Under the pieces are notes generated by a model. The model had not been told where the DNA came from and ran no database searches. It worked only from the letters and a program-made list of their open reading frames with translations. DNA of 64,000 bases from NCEH01 sp002257205 (GTDB taxonomy: Bacteria; Pseudomonadota; Alphaproteobacteria; Rhizobiales; Xanthobacteraceae), in the NCBI RefSeq assembly GCF_043195105.1, contig NZ_JBAFWO010000002.1; one strand, written 5' to 3'. Below are positions 35,198 through 43,588 of this stretch, in pieces. A program made the position numbers and the translations under genes. Position 1 is the first letter of the stretch, and each line of letters begins with the position of its first letter.

Positions 35198-35653
35198 GTG
35201 CCGTCTTTCTCCAGCAAGCGCGTGGTGAACCATTCCGCCGCCGAGATGTTCGATCTCGTGGCGGATGTGGACCATTACCCGGAATTCGTGCCGCTCTGCC
35301 AATCCCTGCGGGTGCGTCGCCGCACGCCCGGCGGGGAGGGGCAGGAGGTGCTGATCGCCGATATGACGGTCGCCTACAAGCTGATCCGCGAGACCTTCAC
35401 CTCGCGCGTCACCCTCGACCGGCCCAAGCTGACGATCCACGTGGAATATCTGGACGGGCCGTTCAGCCGCCTCGACAATCGCTGGGAATTCCGCGACCTG
35501 GAGGGCAGCAAGTGCGAGGTGAGCTTTTTCATCTCCTATGAATTTCGCTCGCGCACCCTAGGCCTGCTGATGGGCGCCATGTTCGACGCCGCCTTCCGCC
35601 GCTTCGCCGATGCGTTCGAGAAGCGGGCGGATGCGGTGTACGGGGCGGCCTGA
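35198..35653 (+). CDS. START-domain ubiquinone-binding protein (Coq10/RatA family)
   Basis: A 151-residue START-fold protein: VVNHSAAEMFDLVADVDHYPEFVPLC, then VLIADMTVAYKLIRETFTS, HVEYLDGPFSRLDNRWEF and FFISYEFRSRTLGLLMGAMF. The same family includes mitochondrial Coq10 (ubiquinone chaperone) and E. coli RatA, which was described as a toxin; in alphaproteobacteria the Coq10-like role is more likely. The start is a GTG 4 bp after the lipA stop, in a GAGGGC context. An ATG-led upstream extension inside lipA was rejected. Convergent with the cinA-like gene, 4 bp apart. Confidence 0.88.
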   Translation: MPSFSSKRVVNHSAAEMFDLVADVDHYPEFVPLCQSLRVRRRTPGGEGQEVLIADMTVAYKLIRETFTSRVTLDRPKLTIHVEYLDGPFSRLDNRWEFRDLEGSKCEVSFFISYEFRSRTLGLLMGAMFDAAFRRFADAFEKRADAVYGAA

Positions 35654-35657
35654 GCGC

Positions 35658-36152
35658 TCAAAACCGCGCCAGCGTCTCCAGCATTTCCAGCGCCACAAGC
35701 ACCGAGCGGGCGCGGATGTCGGCGCGCTCCAGCGGGCCGAACCGCTCCTCGCGATGCACCAGCAGGCCGCCGCGCTTGGCCGCCGCAAAATGCACCAGGC
35801 CAACCGGCTTTTCGTCAGATCCGCCACCGGGACCTGCAACGCCGGTGATCGAAACCGCAAGGCCGGTGCCGGCGGCGGCGAGCGCGCCGCGGGCCATGGC
35901 GCGCGCGGTCTCCTCGCTCACCGCGCCATGGGCGGCGAGGATCGCCTCCGGCACGCCGAGCATCGCCATCTTGGCGGCATTGGAATAGGTGACGAAGCCG
36001 CGATCCACCACATCGGAGGAGCCGGCGATATCGGTCAGCGCGCCGATCACGAGGCCGCCGGTGCAGGATTCGGCGGTAGCCAGCGTGAGGCCGGCGGCGC
36101 GGCAGGCCTCCAGCACGCGCCGGGCGCGGTCTTGGGTTTCCAGATCGCTCAC
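35658..36152 (-). CDS. CinA-family nicotinamide-nucleotide amidohydrolase
   Basis: A 164-residue protein equal to the C-terminal (PncC) domain of CinA. PncC deamidates nicotinamide mononucleotide in NAD recycling. Signatures are LTLATAESCTGGLVIGALTD with the catalytic Ser-Cys region, VTYSNAAKMAMLGVP and VSITGVAGPGGGSDEKPVG. It starts with GTG overlapping the ispDF stop codon (GTGA), so it is coupled to ispDF; the pair is a common Hyphomicrobiales order. Upstream in-frame codons fall inside ispDF. Confidence 0.92.
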   Translation of the reverse strand: MSDLETQDRARRVLEACRAAGLTLATAESCTGGLVIGALTDIAGSSDVVDRGFVTYSNAAKMAMLGVPEAILAAHGAVSEETARAMARGALAAAGTGLAVSITGVAGPGGGSDEKPVGLVHFAAAKRGGLLVHREERFGPLERADIRARSVLVALEMLETLARF

Positions 36153-37330
36153 AGCAAATCCTCCTCGGGCAGGCGGATGGTGGCGGACGCCATGGCGGCG
36201 ATGCCCTCGCGCCGGCCGGTGAAGCCGAGCCGCTCGGTGGTGGTGGCCTTCACGCTGATGCGGCCGAGCGCAACGCCGGTGATTTCGCTGATGCGCGTGC
36301 GGATCGCGTCGCGGTGGGGGCCGATCTTCGGGGCTTCGCAGATCAAGGTCAGGTCGAGATGGGCGACGATGCCGCCGCGCGCGCGCACCTTGTCGAGCGC
36401 GAACACCAGGAAACGGTCGGAAGTCGCGCCCTTCCATTGCGGGTCGGAGGGCGGAAAATGGGCGCCGATATCGCCGTCGCACAGGGCGCCGAGCACCGCA
36501 TCGGTGAGCGCATGCAGCCCCACGTCGGCGTCGGAATGGCCGTCGAGGCCCTTGTCGAAGGGAATGGCGAGGCCGCCGAGCATCACATGGTCGCCGGGAC
36601 CGAAGGCATGCACGTCGAACCCGGTGCCGGTGCGCACATCGCTGAGCGGGGCCGCGCCCGCGCGGGCGGCGCGGGCCAGATCGTCGGCGGAGGTGAGTTT
36701 CATGTTGCCCGCTTCTCCTTCAAAGGTCGCGACCTTGTGCCCTGCCCATTCCATCACGGCGGCGTCGTCGGTCAGGCCGGCGATGCCGCCGGCTTGCGCC
36801 GCATCATGGGCGGCGCGCAGCATGTCATACCGGAAAGCCTGGGGAGTCTGCACCGCGCGCAACGTGGCGCGCACAGGCGTGGAGGTGACGGCTCCCAAGC
36901 CGTCCACCACCTTGATGGTATCGGTCACGCCGGTCACCGGCACCGCCGCGCCGTGGGTGGCCGCCGCTTCGACCGCGCGGGAGATCAGGGCGTGCGTCAC
37001 GAACGGGCGGGCGGCATCGTGCACCAGTACGAGGTCGGGGGCCTCGCCCGCCAGCGCTTCGAGGCCGGCCCGCACCGAATCCTGCCGCTCGCGTCCGCCC
37101 GCCACCGCCAAGCGCACTTTCGCAAGGCCGGCGGCGGCGGCGGCGAAGCGGGCTTCATCGTCGGGATGGATCACCACCTGGATGGTATGGATATCGGAAT
37201 GCTCAGCGAACAGGCGCAAGGTGCGCCGCAGCACGGTTTCCCCACCGAGATGGTGATATTGTTTGGGCAACGGACCACCGGCGCGGGTGCCGCGGCCCGC
37301 CGCCACCACAATGACCGCGCACGTCGCCAT
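36149..37330 (-). CDS. ispDF: Bifunctional IspD/IspF of the MEP isoprenoid pathway
   Basis: A fused enzyme for two non-adjacent steps of the non-mevalonate pathway: IspD makes CDP-methylerythritol and IspF cyclises the later CDP-ME 2-phosphate. The 393-residue protein has the IspD domain first (MATCAVIVVAAGRGTRAGG, LVHDAARPF, RAVQTPQAF). The IspF domain begins near residue 230 with RTGTGFDVHAF, IPFDKGLDGHSDADV and KATTTERLGFTGR; its metal-binding Asp and His residues are present. AGGGA lies 9 nt before the ATG at 37330. Divergent from dusB with 194 bp between. Confidence 0.96.
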   Translation of the reverse strand: MATCAVIVVAAGRGTRAGGPLPKQYHHLGGETVLRRTLRLFAEHSDIHTIQVVIHPDDEARFAAAAAGLAKVRLAVAGGRERQDSVRAGLEALAGEAPDLVLVHDAARPFVTHALISRAVEAAATHGAAVPVTGVTDTIKVVDGLGAVTSTPVRATLRAVQTPQAFRYDMLRAAHDAAQAGGIAGLTDDAAVMEWAGHKVATFEGEAGNMKLTSADDLARAARAGAAPLSDVRTGTGFDVHAFGPGDHVMLGGLAIPFDKGLDGHSDADVGLHALTDAVLGALCDGDIGAHFPPSDPQWKGATSDRFLVFALDKVRARGGIVAHLDLTLICEAPKIGPHRDAIRTRISEITGVALGRISVKATTTERLGFTGRREGIAAMASATIRLPEEDLL

Positions 37331-37524
37331 GAAGATCATTCCCTTTTTTCGCCATTTGCTCCTTGAACAGCGCCCGAACCCGCCGCGCAAGGGGACAAAA
37401 AAGCGGCGGTCGCCTGTGCCTTCGGCAGCCTTCGCGCTGCACCATGCGCCTCATTGCAAAGCTGCCCTTGCGCGTGCATCGCAATTGTCTAGAATGTAGG
37501 CACTCCTTAGGTGGCCTAAAATCT

Positions 37525-38559
37525 GTGCAAGAGCTTCTTTCTCCATCTCTTTCGACCGTTCGAATCGGCCCCCACGCCCTCCCGAACCCGGTGGTGCTCG
37601 CCCCGATGGCCGGTATTACCGATGCGCCGGTGCGGCGCATGGCGGTTCGATATGGCGCCGGGCTCGTGGTGTCTGAAATGGTCGCCAGCGAAGCGCTGCT
37701 CGAGGGCCATGGCGAGACCACGCTTCGGGCCGAACGCGCCGGCATTCCGCTGCACGCCGTTCAGCTGGCCGGCAACGATCCCCATTGGATGGGGGAGGCC
37801 GCCCGCATGGCGGAGGCGGAAGGCGCGGATATCATCGACATCAATATGGGCTGCCCGGCCAAGCGCGTGACCACCGGAGCTGCGGGCGCGGCGCTGCTGC
37901 GCGACCTGCCGCTGGCGGCGCGGATCATCGCGGCGGTGCGTTCCGCCGTCTCCGTCCCGGTGACGCTGAAGACCCGCCTGGGCTGGGACGGGGCGGCGCG
38001 GATCGCACCGGTGCTCGCCACCATCGCCGAGGATGCGGGCATCGCCTTGCTGACGATCCATGGCCGGACCCGCTGCCAATTCTACACCGGCGAAGCGGAT
38101 TGGGCGGCGATCGCCGAGGTGAAGGCGAAGGTCTCCATTCCGGTGCTCGCCAATGGCGATCTCACGCGCTGCGCCGATGCCGGCCCCATGCTGTCCGCGT
38201 CGGGCGCCGACGGGGTGATGATCGGCCGTGGCGCGCAGGGGCGGCCCTGGTTCCCCGGCCAGGTGGCGCGGTTCCTGGAAACCGGGCGCGCGCCGGTGGA
38301 GCCTAGCCTGTGCGAACAGCGCGACGTGCTGTTGGAAATGTACGAGGGCTGGCTCGCTCTCTATGGCGCCGGGCTCGGCATGCGGCAGGCCCGCAAGCAT
38401 ATCGGCTGGGCGCTGGAAGCGGCGGCGGCGAGCGCCGGCCGCGAGCAAGACTGGGTCAAGCCATGGCGGGCAAGGCTGCTGCGCGCGGAAGACCCCGACG
38501 CGGTCGCGGACGGGATTCGCGCCGCTTTCGATGATGCCAACTGGAAGGCCGCGGCATGA
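37525..38559 (+). CDS. dusB: tRNA-dihydrouridine synthase (DusB/NifR3)
   Basis: A flavoenzyme that reduces uridines in tRNA. Typical stretches: VVLAPMAGITDAPVRRMAV, GLVVSEMVASEA, DIIDINMGCPAKRVTTGAAG with the catalytic Cys, LLTIHGRTRCQFYTGEADW and GADGVMIGRGAQGRPW. The start is uncertain: GTG at 37525 gives 344 residues, and AGGTGG lies about 11 nt upstream; the frame is open back to 37363 without conservation. It heads the ntr operon, as nifR3 does in rhizobia and Rhodobacter, and overlaps ntrB by ATGA. Confidence 0.93.
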   Translation: MQELLSPSLSTVRIGPHALPNPVVLAPMAGITDAPVRRMAVRYGAGLVVSEMVASEALLEGHGETTLRAERAGIPLHAVQLAGNDPHWMGEAARMAEAEGADIIDINMGCPAKRVTTGAAGAALLRDLPLAARIIAAVRSAVSVPVTLKTRLGWDGAARIAPVLATIAEDAGIALLTIHGRTRCQFYTGEADWAAIAEVKAKVSIPVLANGDLTRCADAGPMLSASGADGVMIGRGAQGRPWFPGQVARFLETGRAPVEPSLCEQRDVLLEMYEGWLALYGAGLGMRQARKHIGWALEAAAASAGREQDWVKPWRARLLRAEDPDAVADGIRAAFDDANWKAAA

Positions 38560-39683
38560 AGGCAGATGCAAAGCGCCGGCCCGAGCCGGAGTTGAATTTT
38601 ACCCGCGCGATCCTCGATGCGGTGCCCCACCCTGTGATCACGGTTTCCGATACCGGGCAGATCGTCGACGCCAACGTGGCGGCCGAGGCTTTTTTTGAAG
38701 TCAGCCTGCCGGTGCTGCGGCGCCGGCCGTTCGCCGAATTCGTGCCGTTCGGCACGCCGCTGCTCGGCCTGATCGATCAGGTGCGGGCGCGCGGCGCGCC
38801 GGTGAACGAATATCGCGTGGACCTCGGTACGCCCAAGAATGGCGGCGAGCGGGTGGTCGACATCCATGTCGGGCCGGTCTCCGAACGGCCGGGCCATGTG
38901 GTGGTGATGATCCAGGAGCGCACCATCGCCGACAAGATGGACCGCCAGCTCACCCATCGCGGCGCCGCCCGCTCGGTGAGCGCGCTCGCCTCCATGCTGG
39001 CCCACGAGATCAAGAATCCGCTCTCCGGCATTCGCGGCGCCGCCCAGCTTCTGGAACAGTCGGCGGGCGACGAGGACCGCGCGCTCACCCGCCTGATCAC
39101 CGACGAGGCGGACCGCATCGTGAAGCTGGTGGACCGCATGGAGGTGTTCTCCGACGAGCGGCCCATCGCCCGCGAGCCGGTGAATATCCATGCGGTGCTG
39201 GAGCATGTGCGTACGCTCGCGTCCTCGGGCTTCGCGCGGCACATCCGCTTTATCGAGGAATATGACCCCTCCTTGCCGCCGGTCTTCGCGAACCGCGACC
39301 AATTGGTTCAGGTGTTCCTCAATCTGGTGAAGAACGCGGCCGAGGCCATCGATTCGGAGACGGACGGGGAAATCCATCTCACCACCGCCTTCCGCCCCGG
39401 CGTGCGGCTCACCGTGCCCGGCGCCTCCTCGCGCGTCAGCCTGCCGCTGGAATTCTGCGTCAAGGACAATGGCAAGGGCGTGCCGGACGACCTGCTGCCC
39501 CATCTGTTCGATCCGTTCGTGACCACCAAGCCGACGGGAAGTGGCCTCGGCCTTGCATTGGTGGCGAAGATCATCGGCGACCATGGCGGGATCGTCGAGT
39601 GCGACAGCCAGCCCCGGCGAACCAGCTTCCGGGTTCTCCTTCCCATGTATCGCGGCACACGTGTCGCCTCCGAGGACAACTGA
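38556..39683 (+). CDS. ntrB: Nitrogen-regulation sensor kinase/phosphatase NtrB
   Basis: A soluble histidine kinase that, under PII control, phosphorylates or dephosphorylates NtrC according to nitrogen status. The 375-residue protein has an N-terminal PAS domain (ILDAVPHPVITVSDTGQIVDA), a phosphoacceptor His at 150 (MLAHEIKNPLSGIRGAAQLL), an N-box (LVQVFLNLVKNAAEAI), and G-boxes (CVKDNGKGVPDD, TGSGLGLALVAKII). No membrane segment. It is coupled to dusB upstream and lies 7 bp before ntrC. Confidence 0.96.
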   Translation: MKADAKRRPEPELNFTRAILDAVPHPVITVSDTGQIVDANVAAEAFFEVSLPVLRRRPFAEFVPFGTPLLGLIDQVRARGAPVNEYRVDLGTPKNGGERVVDIHVGPVSERPGHVVVMIQERTIADKMDRQLTHRGAARSVSALASMLAHEIKNPLSGIRGAAQLLEQSAGDEDRALTRLITDEADRIVKLVDRMEVFSDERPIAREPVNIHAVLEHVRTLASSGFARHIRFIEEYDPSLPPVFANRDQLVQVFLNLVKNAAEAIDSETDGEIHLTTAFRPGVRLTVPGASSRVSLPLEFCVKDNGKGVPDDLLPHLFDPFVTTKPTGSGLGLALVAKIIGDHGGIVECDSQPRRTSFRVLLPMYRGTRVASEDN

Positions 39684-39690
39684 GGTATCC

Positions 39691-41133
39691 ATGCCCACGG
39701 GAAGCATTCTGGTCGCCGACGACGATGCTGCGATCCGTACCGTGCTTAATCAGGCCCTGTCGCGGGCCGGATATGAAGTGCGCTCGTGCGGGAATGCGGC
39801 CACCCTCTGGCGCTGGGTGAGCCAGGGAGATGGCGATCTGGTCATCACCGACGTGGTGATGCCGGACGAAAACGCCTTCGACCTCTTGCCGCGCATCAAG
39901 AAGGCGCGGCCGGACCTGCCGGTCATCGTCATGAGCGCGCAGAACACGTTCATGACCGCGATCCGCGCCTCCGAGCGCGGCGCTTATGAATATCTGCCCA
40001 AGCCGTTCGACCTGAAGGAGCTGATCTCCATCGTCGGCCGCGCGCTCGCCGAGCCGAAGAAGTCCGACCAGCATCCGCTCGGCTCCGAGGAGCAGGACAA
40101 TATCCCGCTCGTGGGCCGCTCGCCGGCGATGCAGGAAATCTACCGCCTGCTCGCCCGCCTCATGCAAACCGACCTCACCGTGATGATCGCGGGCGAGAGC
40201 GGCACCGGCAAGGAACTGGTGGCGCGGGCGCTGCACGATTACGGCAAGCGCCGCACCGGGCCGTTCGTGGCCATCAACATGGCGGCGATCCCGCGCGATC
40301 TCATCGAGAGCGAATTGTTCGGCCACGAAAAGGGCTCGTTCACCGGCGCCACCACGCGCAATACCGGCCGGTTCGAGCAGGCGGAAAGCGGCACGCTCTT
40401 CCTCGACGAAATCGGCGACATGCCCATGGAGGCGCAGACCCGCCTGCTGCGCGTGCTCCAGCAAGGGGAATATACCACGGTGGGCGGGCGCACCCCCATC
40501 AAGACCGACGTGCGCATCATTGCCGCAACCAACAAGGACCTGCGCACGCTGATCCAGCAGGGCCTGTTCCGCGAGGATCTGTTCTTCCGCCTGAACGTGG
40601 TGCCGCTGCGCCTGCCGCCGCTGCGCGAGCGTTCCGAGGACGTGCCGGATCTGGTGCGGCACTTCTTCCTTCAGGCGGAGCGGGAGGGCCTGCCGGCGAA
40701 GCAGATCGACACCGCCGCCCTCGATCGGCTGAAGCGCTATCGCTGGCCCGGCAATGTGCGTGAGCTTGAAAACCTGGTGCGCCGGCTCTCGGCCTTGTAC
40801 CCGCAGGAGATCATCACCACCGGCATCATCGAGGCCGAACTGTCCGAGCCGGTGCCCAGCGCGGGCGCCGAGGATGGTCCGGTGGATGCCACGCTCGCCG
40901 CTTCGGTGGAACGGCATCTTAACACATATTTTGCCGGATTCGGCGAAGATTTGCCGCCGCCCGGCCTTTACCATCGGATCCTGCGGGACGTGGAATATCC
41001 ACTCCTGTCGGCGGCTCTTGCTGCGGCGCGGGGTAATCAGATCAAGGCGGCGGAATTGCTCGGCCTGAACCGCAATACCTTGCGGAAAAAAATCCGCGAT
41101 CTGGATATTCAGGTCATTCGCACCAGCCGTTAA
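39691..41133 (+). CDS. ntrC: Nitrogen-regulation response regulator NtrC
   Basis: A sigma-54 activator phosphorylated by NtrB. The 480-residue product has a receiver domain (ILVADDDAAIR, phosphoacceptor Asp54 in LVITDVVMPDE), an AAA+ domain with Walker A GESGTGKE (168-175) and LFLDEIGDMP, and a C-terminal Fis-type helix-turn-helix (NQIKAAELLGLNRNTLRKKI). The sigma-54 contact loop reads GSFTGA (215-220) rather than the standard GAFTGA. The start ATG at 39691 follows ntrB by 7 bp; the upstream frame overlaps ntrB. ntrY-ntrX follow only after an intervening EAL gene. Confidence 0.96.
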   Translation: MPTGSILVADDDAAIRTVLNQALSRAGYEVRSCGNAATLWRWVSQGDGDLVITDVVMPDENAFDLLPRIKKARPDLPVIVMSAQNTFMTAIRASERGAYEYLPKPFDLKELISIVGRALAEPKKSDQHPLGSEEQDNIPLVGRSPAMQEIYRLLARLMQTDLTVMIAGESGTGKELVARALHDYGKRRTGPFVAINMAAIPRDLIESELFGHEKGSFTGATTRNTGRFEQAESGTLFLDEIGDMPMEAQTRLLRVLQQGEYTTVGGRTPIKTDVRIIAATNKDLRTLIQQGLFREDLFFRLNVVPLRLPPLRERSEDVPDLVRHFFLQAEREGLPAKQIDTAALDRLKRYRWPGNVRELENLVRRLSALYPQEIITTGIIEAELSEPVPSAGAEDGPVDATLAASVERHLNTYFAGFGEDLPPPGLYHRILRDVEYPLLSAALAAARGNQIKAAELLGLNRNTLRKKIRDLDIQVIRTSR

Positions 41134-41266
41134 TCTGAGGTTTGCTGACATCTTATGCGTGCAAGCTGCGAATCTAAGGAATAAGATTTCGCGAGGGGGC
41201 GGTCCGGATACGCGATGACGCGCATAGGGCACCGCATTTGTTGATGCCGGTATGCAAGGACCCGTG

Positions 41267-43465
41267 ATGTCTGAAGTCGCTTTGAGTCACCTGCTCTGGG
41301 CGATGAATGCATTTATCGCCCAGAGCGATGACGGCGATCTTTGGAACGAGGCGCTGGAGCGGGTCTGCGCCGGTATCGGCGAGGCGTTCGGTCTCAGCCG
41401 CGTCGCCTTGTTCGAGGTTCGCCAGGACGGGCATCCAGGGCTCGGGGTGATCTGTCGGGCCGATTGGGCGCGGCCGGGCCTTGCTCCCATCGGCCGCGCC
41501 CACCATCGCACCATCGCCCCCGACGGCGCCGACGACCTCCAGCGCGACTGGGCGAGCCGGCGTATCCGCGGCGAGGTGATCGAAGGGCTTACCCGCGATC
41601 TCACGGGCTATATGCGCGCCTATTTCGAGGCCCATCAGATCGTGCGCTTCTATACCGTCCCGGTCATGGCGGCAGGCCATTGGTGGGGTCATTTCTGCAT
41701 CGCCCACGACGACGAGAACCTGGCGTGGGACGAGACCGTCAAATCCCTGTGCCATCTGGTGGCCGGCATGGTGGCGCGCTCGGCCGAATGCATGCGGGCC
41801 GAGCGGGAATTGAACGATGTCACCCTGCGCAGCATGCTCGGTTCGGCGCTCGATGCCGTCGTCACCATCGACGAAGCGGGCATGATCCTGGAGTTCAACC
41901 CGGCCGCCGAGCGCATATTCGGCTATCAGCGCGCGGATGCGATCGGCCGCTCGCTTGGCGCCACCATCATTCCGCCGCGCTATGCGATGTCGCACCAGTC
42001 GGGCCTCAAGCGCTATCTGGAAGACGGTTCGCCTCACATCCTCGGCCGGCGCGTGGAGCTTCAGGGCCGGCGCGCGGATGGCAGCGTGTTTCCCGTGGAA
42101 CTGACCGTCACCGAGATTCGCGGCGCGACCCGGCGCGTCTTCACCGCCTATCTGCGGGACATCTCCAATTTCGTGAATGCCCAGGAGGCGCTGGAGCGGC
42201 TCGCCTATCACGATGCCATGACGGGGCTGCCCAATCGCGCCGGGCTGCTGCGCCTGGTCGCCGACGCGCCGAGCGCGCCAACCGGGGTGGTGGTGGTGCA
42301 TTTCCGCGATCTCGACGTGCTCGCCGCGAGCCTCGGGCGCGAATTCACCGAGCCGGTGGCGGCGCAACTGGCCTTGCGGCTGCGCCTCGCGCTGCGTGGC
42401 GATGCGATGCTGGCGCGCACCGGCGAGCGGGAATTCGCCATCATTCTGTTCCGCGGCTCGGACGCGCTGGCCACCGGGCGCAGCGTCGATGCGCTGTTCC
42501 AGGCGCCGCTGGAAAGCGAGGGCCGACGCTTCTATCTGCGCGCGCGCATCGGCATCGCCCGCGAGCAGGGGCAATTGGAACACATGTTGCGCGATGCCGA
42601 AATGGCGCTCCACGCCCAGGGGCGCGGCCATGCGGTGGTGTTCGACCAGTCGCTGCGCGCGGACCACCAGGAGCGCCTGGCGCTGGAAACCGATCTGCGG
42701 GACGCCATTCTGCGGCGCTCGCACGACCTGTACATGGTGTTTCAGCCGATCGTGTGCTGCAAGACCGGAACGGTGATGGGCTTTGAGGCCCTCGCCCGCT
42801 GGAGCCATCCGGCGCTGGGAAATGTGGAGCCCAGCGAATTCGTGGCCATCGCCGAGGCCTCGGGCCTGTCCGAGCAATTGGGCGAACTGGTTCTGGAACG
42901 GGCGGTGGCGGCCTGCGCACGCTGGAACCAGGATCGCGCCTCCAGGGGACTTGGGCCGCGCTATGTGTCGGTCAATCTTTCCGCCCCGCAGGTGATGGCC
43001 CCCGATCTTGTGGCGCGCATCGCGAACATTCTTCAGCAAGTGAATCTGAAGGGCGAGCAGGTATTGTTCGAGCTGACAGAGAGCACCTTGCTGTCGGAGC
43101 CGGAAAAAGCGGTCGAGGTGATGGTCCAGCTGCAATCCCTGGGCAGCAAGGTGGCCATCGATGATTTCGGCACCGGCTATTCCTCCTTCAGTTATCTTCA
43201 GCGTCTGCCGGTGAACGTGCTTAAGATCGACCGCTCTTTCATCCGCGAGATCGTCGACAATTCCCGTTCGCGGCGCATCGTGGGGGTGATGGTGGATCTG
43301 GCCCACGCCTTCGGCATCGAAGTGGTGGCCGAAGGGGTGGAAAACGACGACGCCATGAACGAGGTGGTGGCCCTCGGCAGCGATTGTGTCCAAGGCTATC
43401 TGGTGGGGCGGCCCATGCGCGAGGAAGAGGCGCGGCGCTGGCCCGACGGCGGCCGCGACCCCTGA
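41267..43465 (+). CDS. GAF-PAS-GGDEF-EAL protein, probable c-di-GMP phosphodiesterase
   Basis: A 732-residue soluble signalling protein between ntrC and ntrY. An N-terminal GAF-like region (about 10-175) precedes a PAS domain (LGSALDAVVTIDEAGMILEF, 191-300). A GGDEF domain (about 312-460) follows; its active-site loop reads GEREF at 386-390, so cyclase activity is unlikely. The EAL domain has EAL at 507-509, ELTES and DDFGTGYSSFSYL with the following KID, and VAEGVEN, consistent with active c-di-GMP hydrolysis. AAGGA sits 6 nt before the ATG at 41267 (an ATG at 41252 is possible). A 133-bp gap after ntrC may hold its own promoter. Confidence 0.92.
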   Translation: MSEVALSHLLWAMNAFIAQSDDGDLWNEALERVCAGIGEAFGLSRVALFEVRQDGHPGLGVICRADWARPGLAPIGRAHHRTIAPDGADDLQRDWASRRIRGEVIEGLTRDLTGYMRAYFEAHQIVRFYTVPVMAAGHWWGHFCIAHDDENLAWDETVKSLCHLVAGMVARSAECMRAERELNDVTLRSMLGSALDAVVTIDEAGMILEFNPAAERIFGYQRADAIGRSLGATIIPPRYAMSHQSGLKRYLEDGSPHILGRRVELQGRRADGSVFPVELTVTEIRGATRRVFTAYLRDISNFVNAQEALERLAYHDAMTGLPNRAGLLRLVADAPSAPTGVVVVHFRDLDVLAASLGREFTEPVAAQLALRLRLALRGDAMLARTGEREFAIILFRGSDALATGRSVDALFQAPLESEGRRFYLRARIGIAREQGQLEHMLRDAEMALHAQGRGHAVVFDQSLRADHQERLALETDLRDAILRRSHDLYMVFQPIVCCKTGTVMGFEALARWSHPALGNVEPSEFVAIAEASGLSEQLGELVLERAVAACARWNQDRASRGLGPRYVSVNLSAPQVMAPDLVARIANILQQVNLKGEQVLFELTESTLLSEPEKAVEVMVQLQSLGSKVAIDDFGTGYSSFSYLQRLPVNVLKIDRSFIREIVDNSRSRRIVGVMVDLAHAFGIEVVAEGVENDDAMNEVVALGSDCVQGYLVGRPMREEEARRWPDGGRDP

Positions 43466-43588
43466 CACTTTTCGCTCCATGCGCAGGACAAGCGGCGGGA
43501 CCAGTCGCAATTGTCACATTTTTGCACCAGTGTTGTCCCATTGCATCAGTCGCACTGATTCCCGGTGCGGCGCGGGACCCTTCCATCC

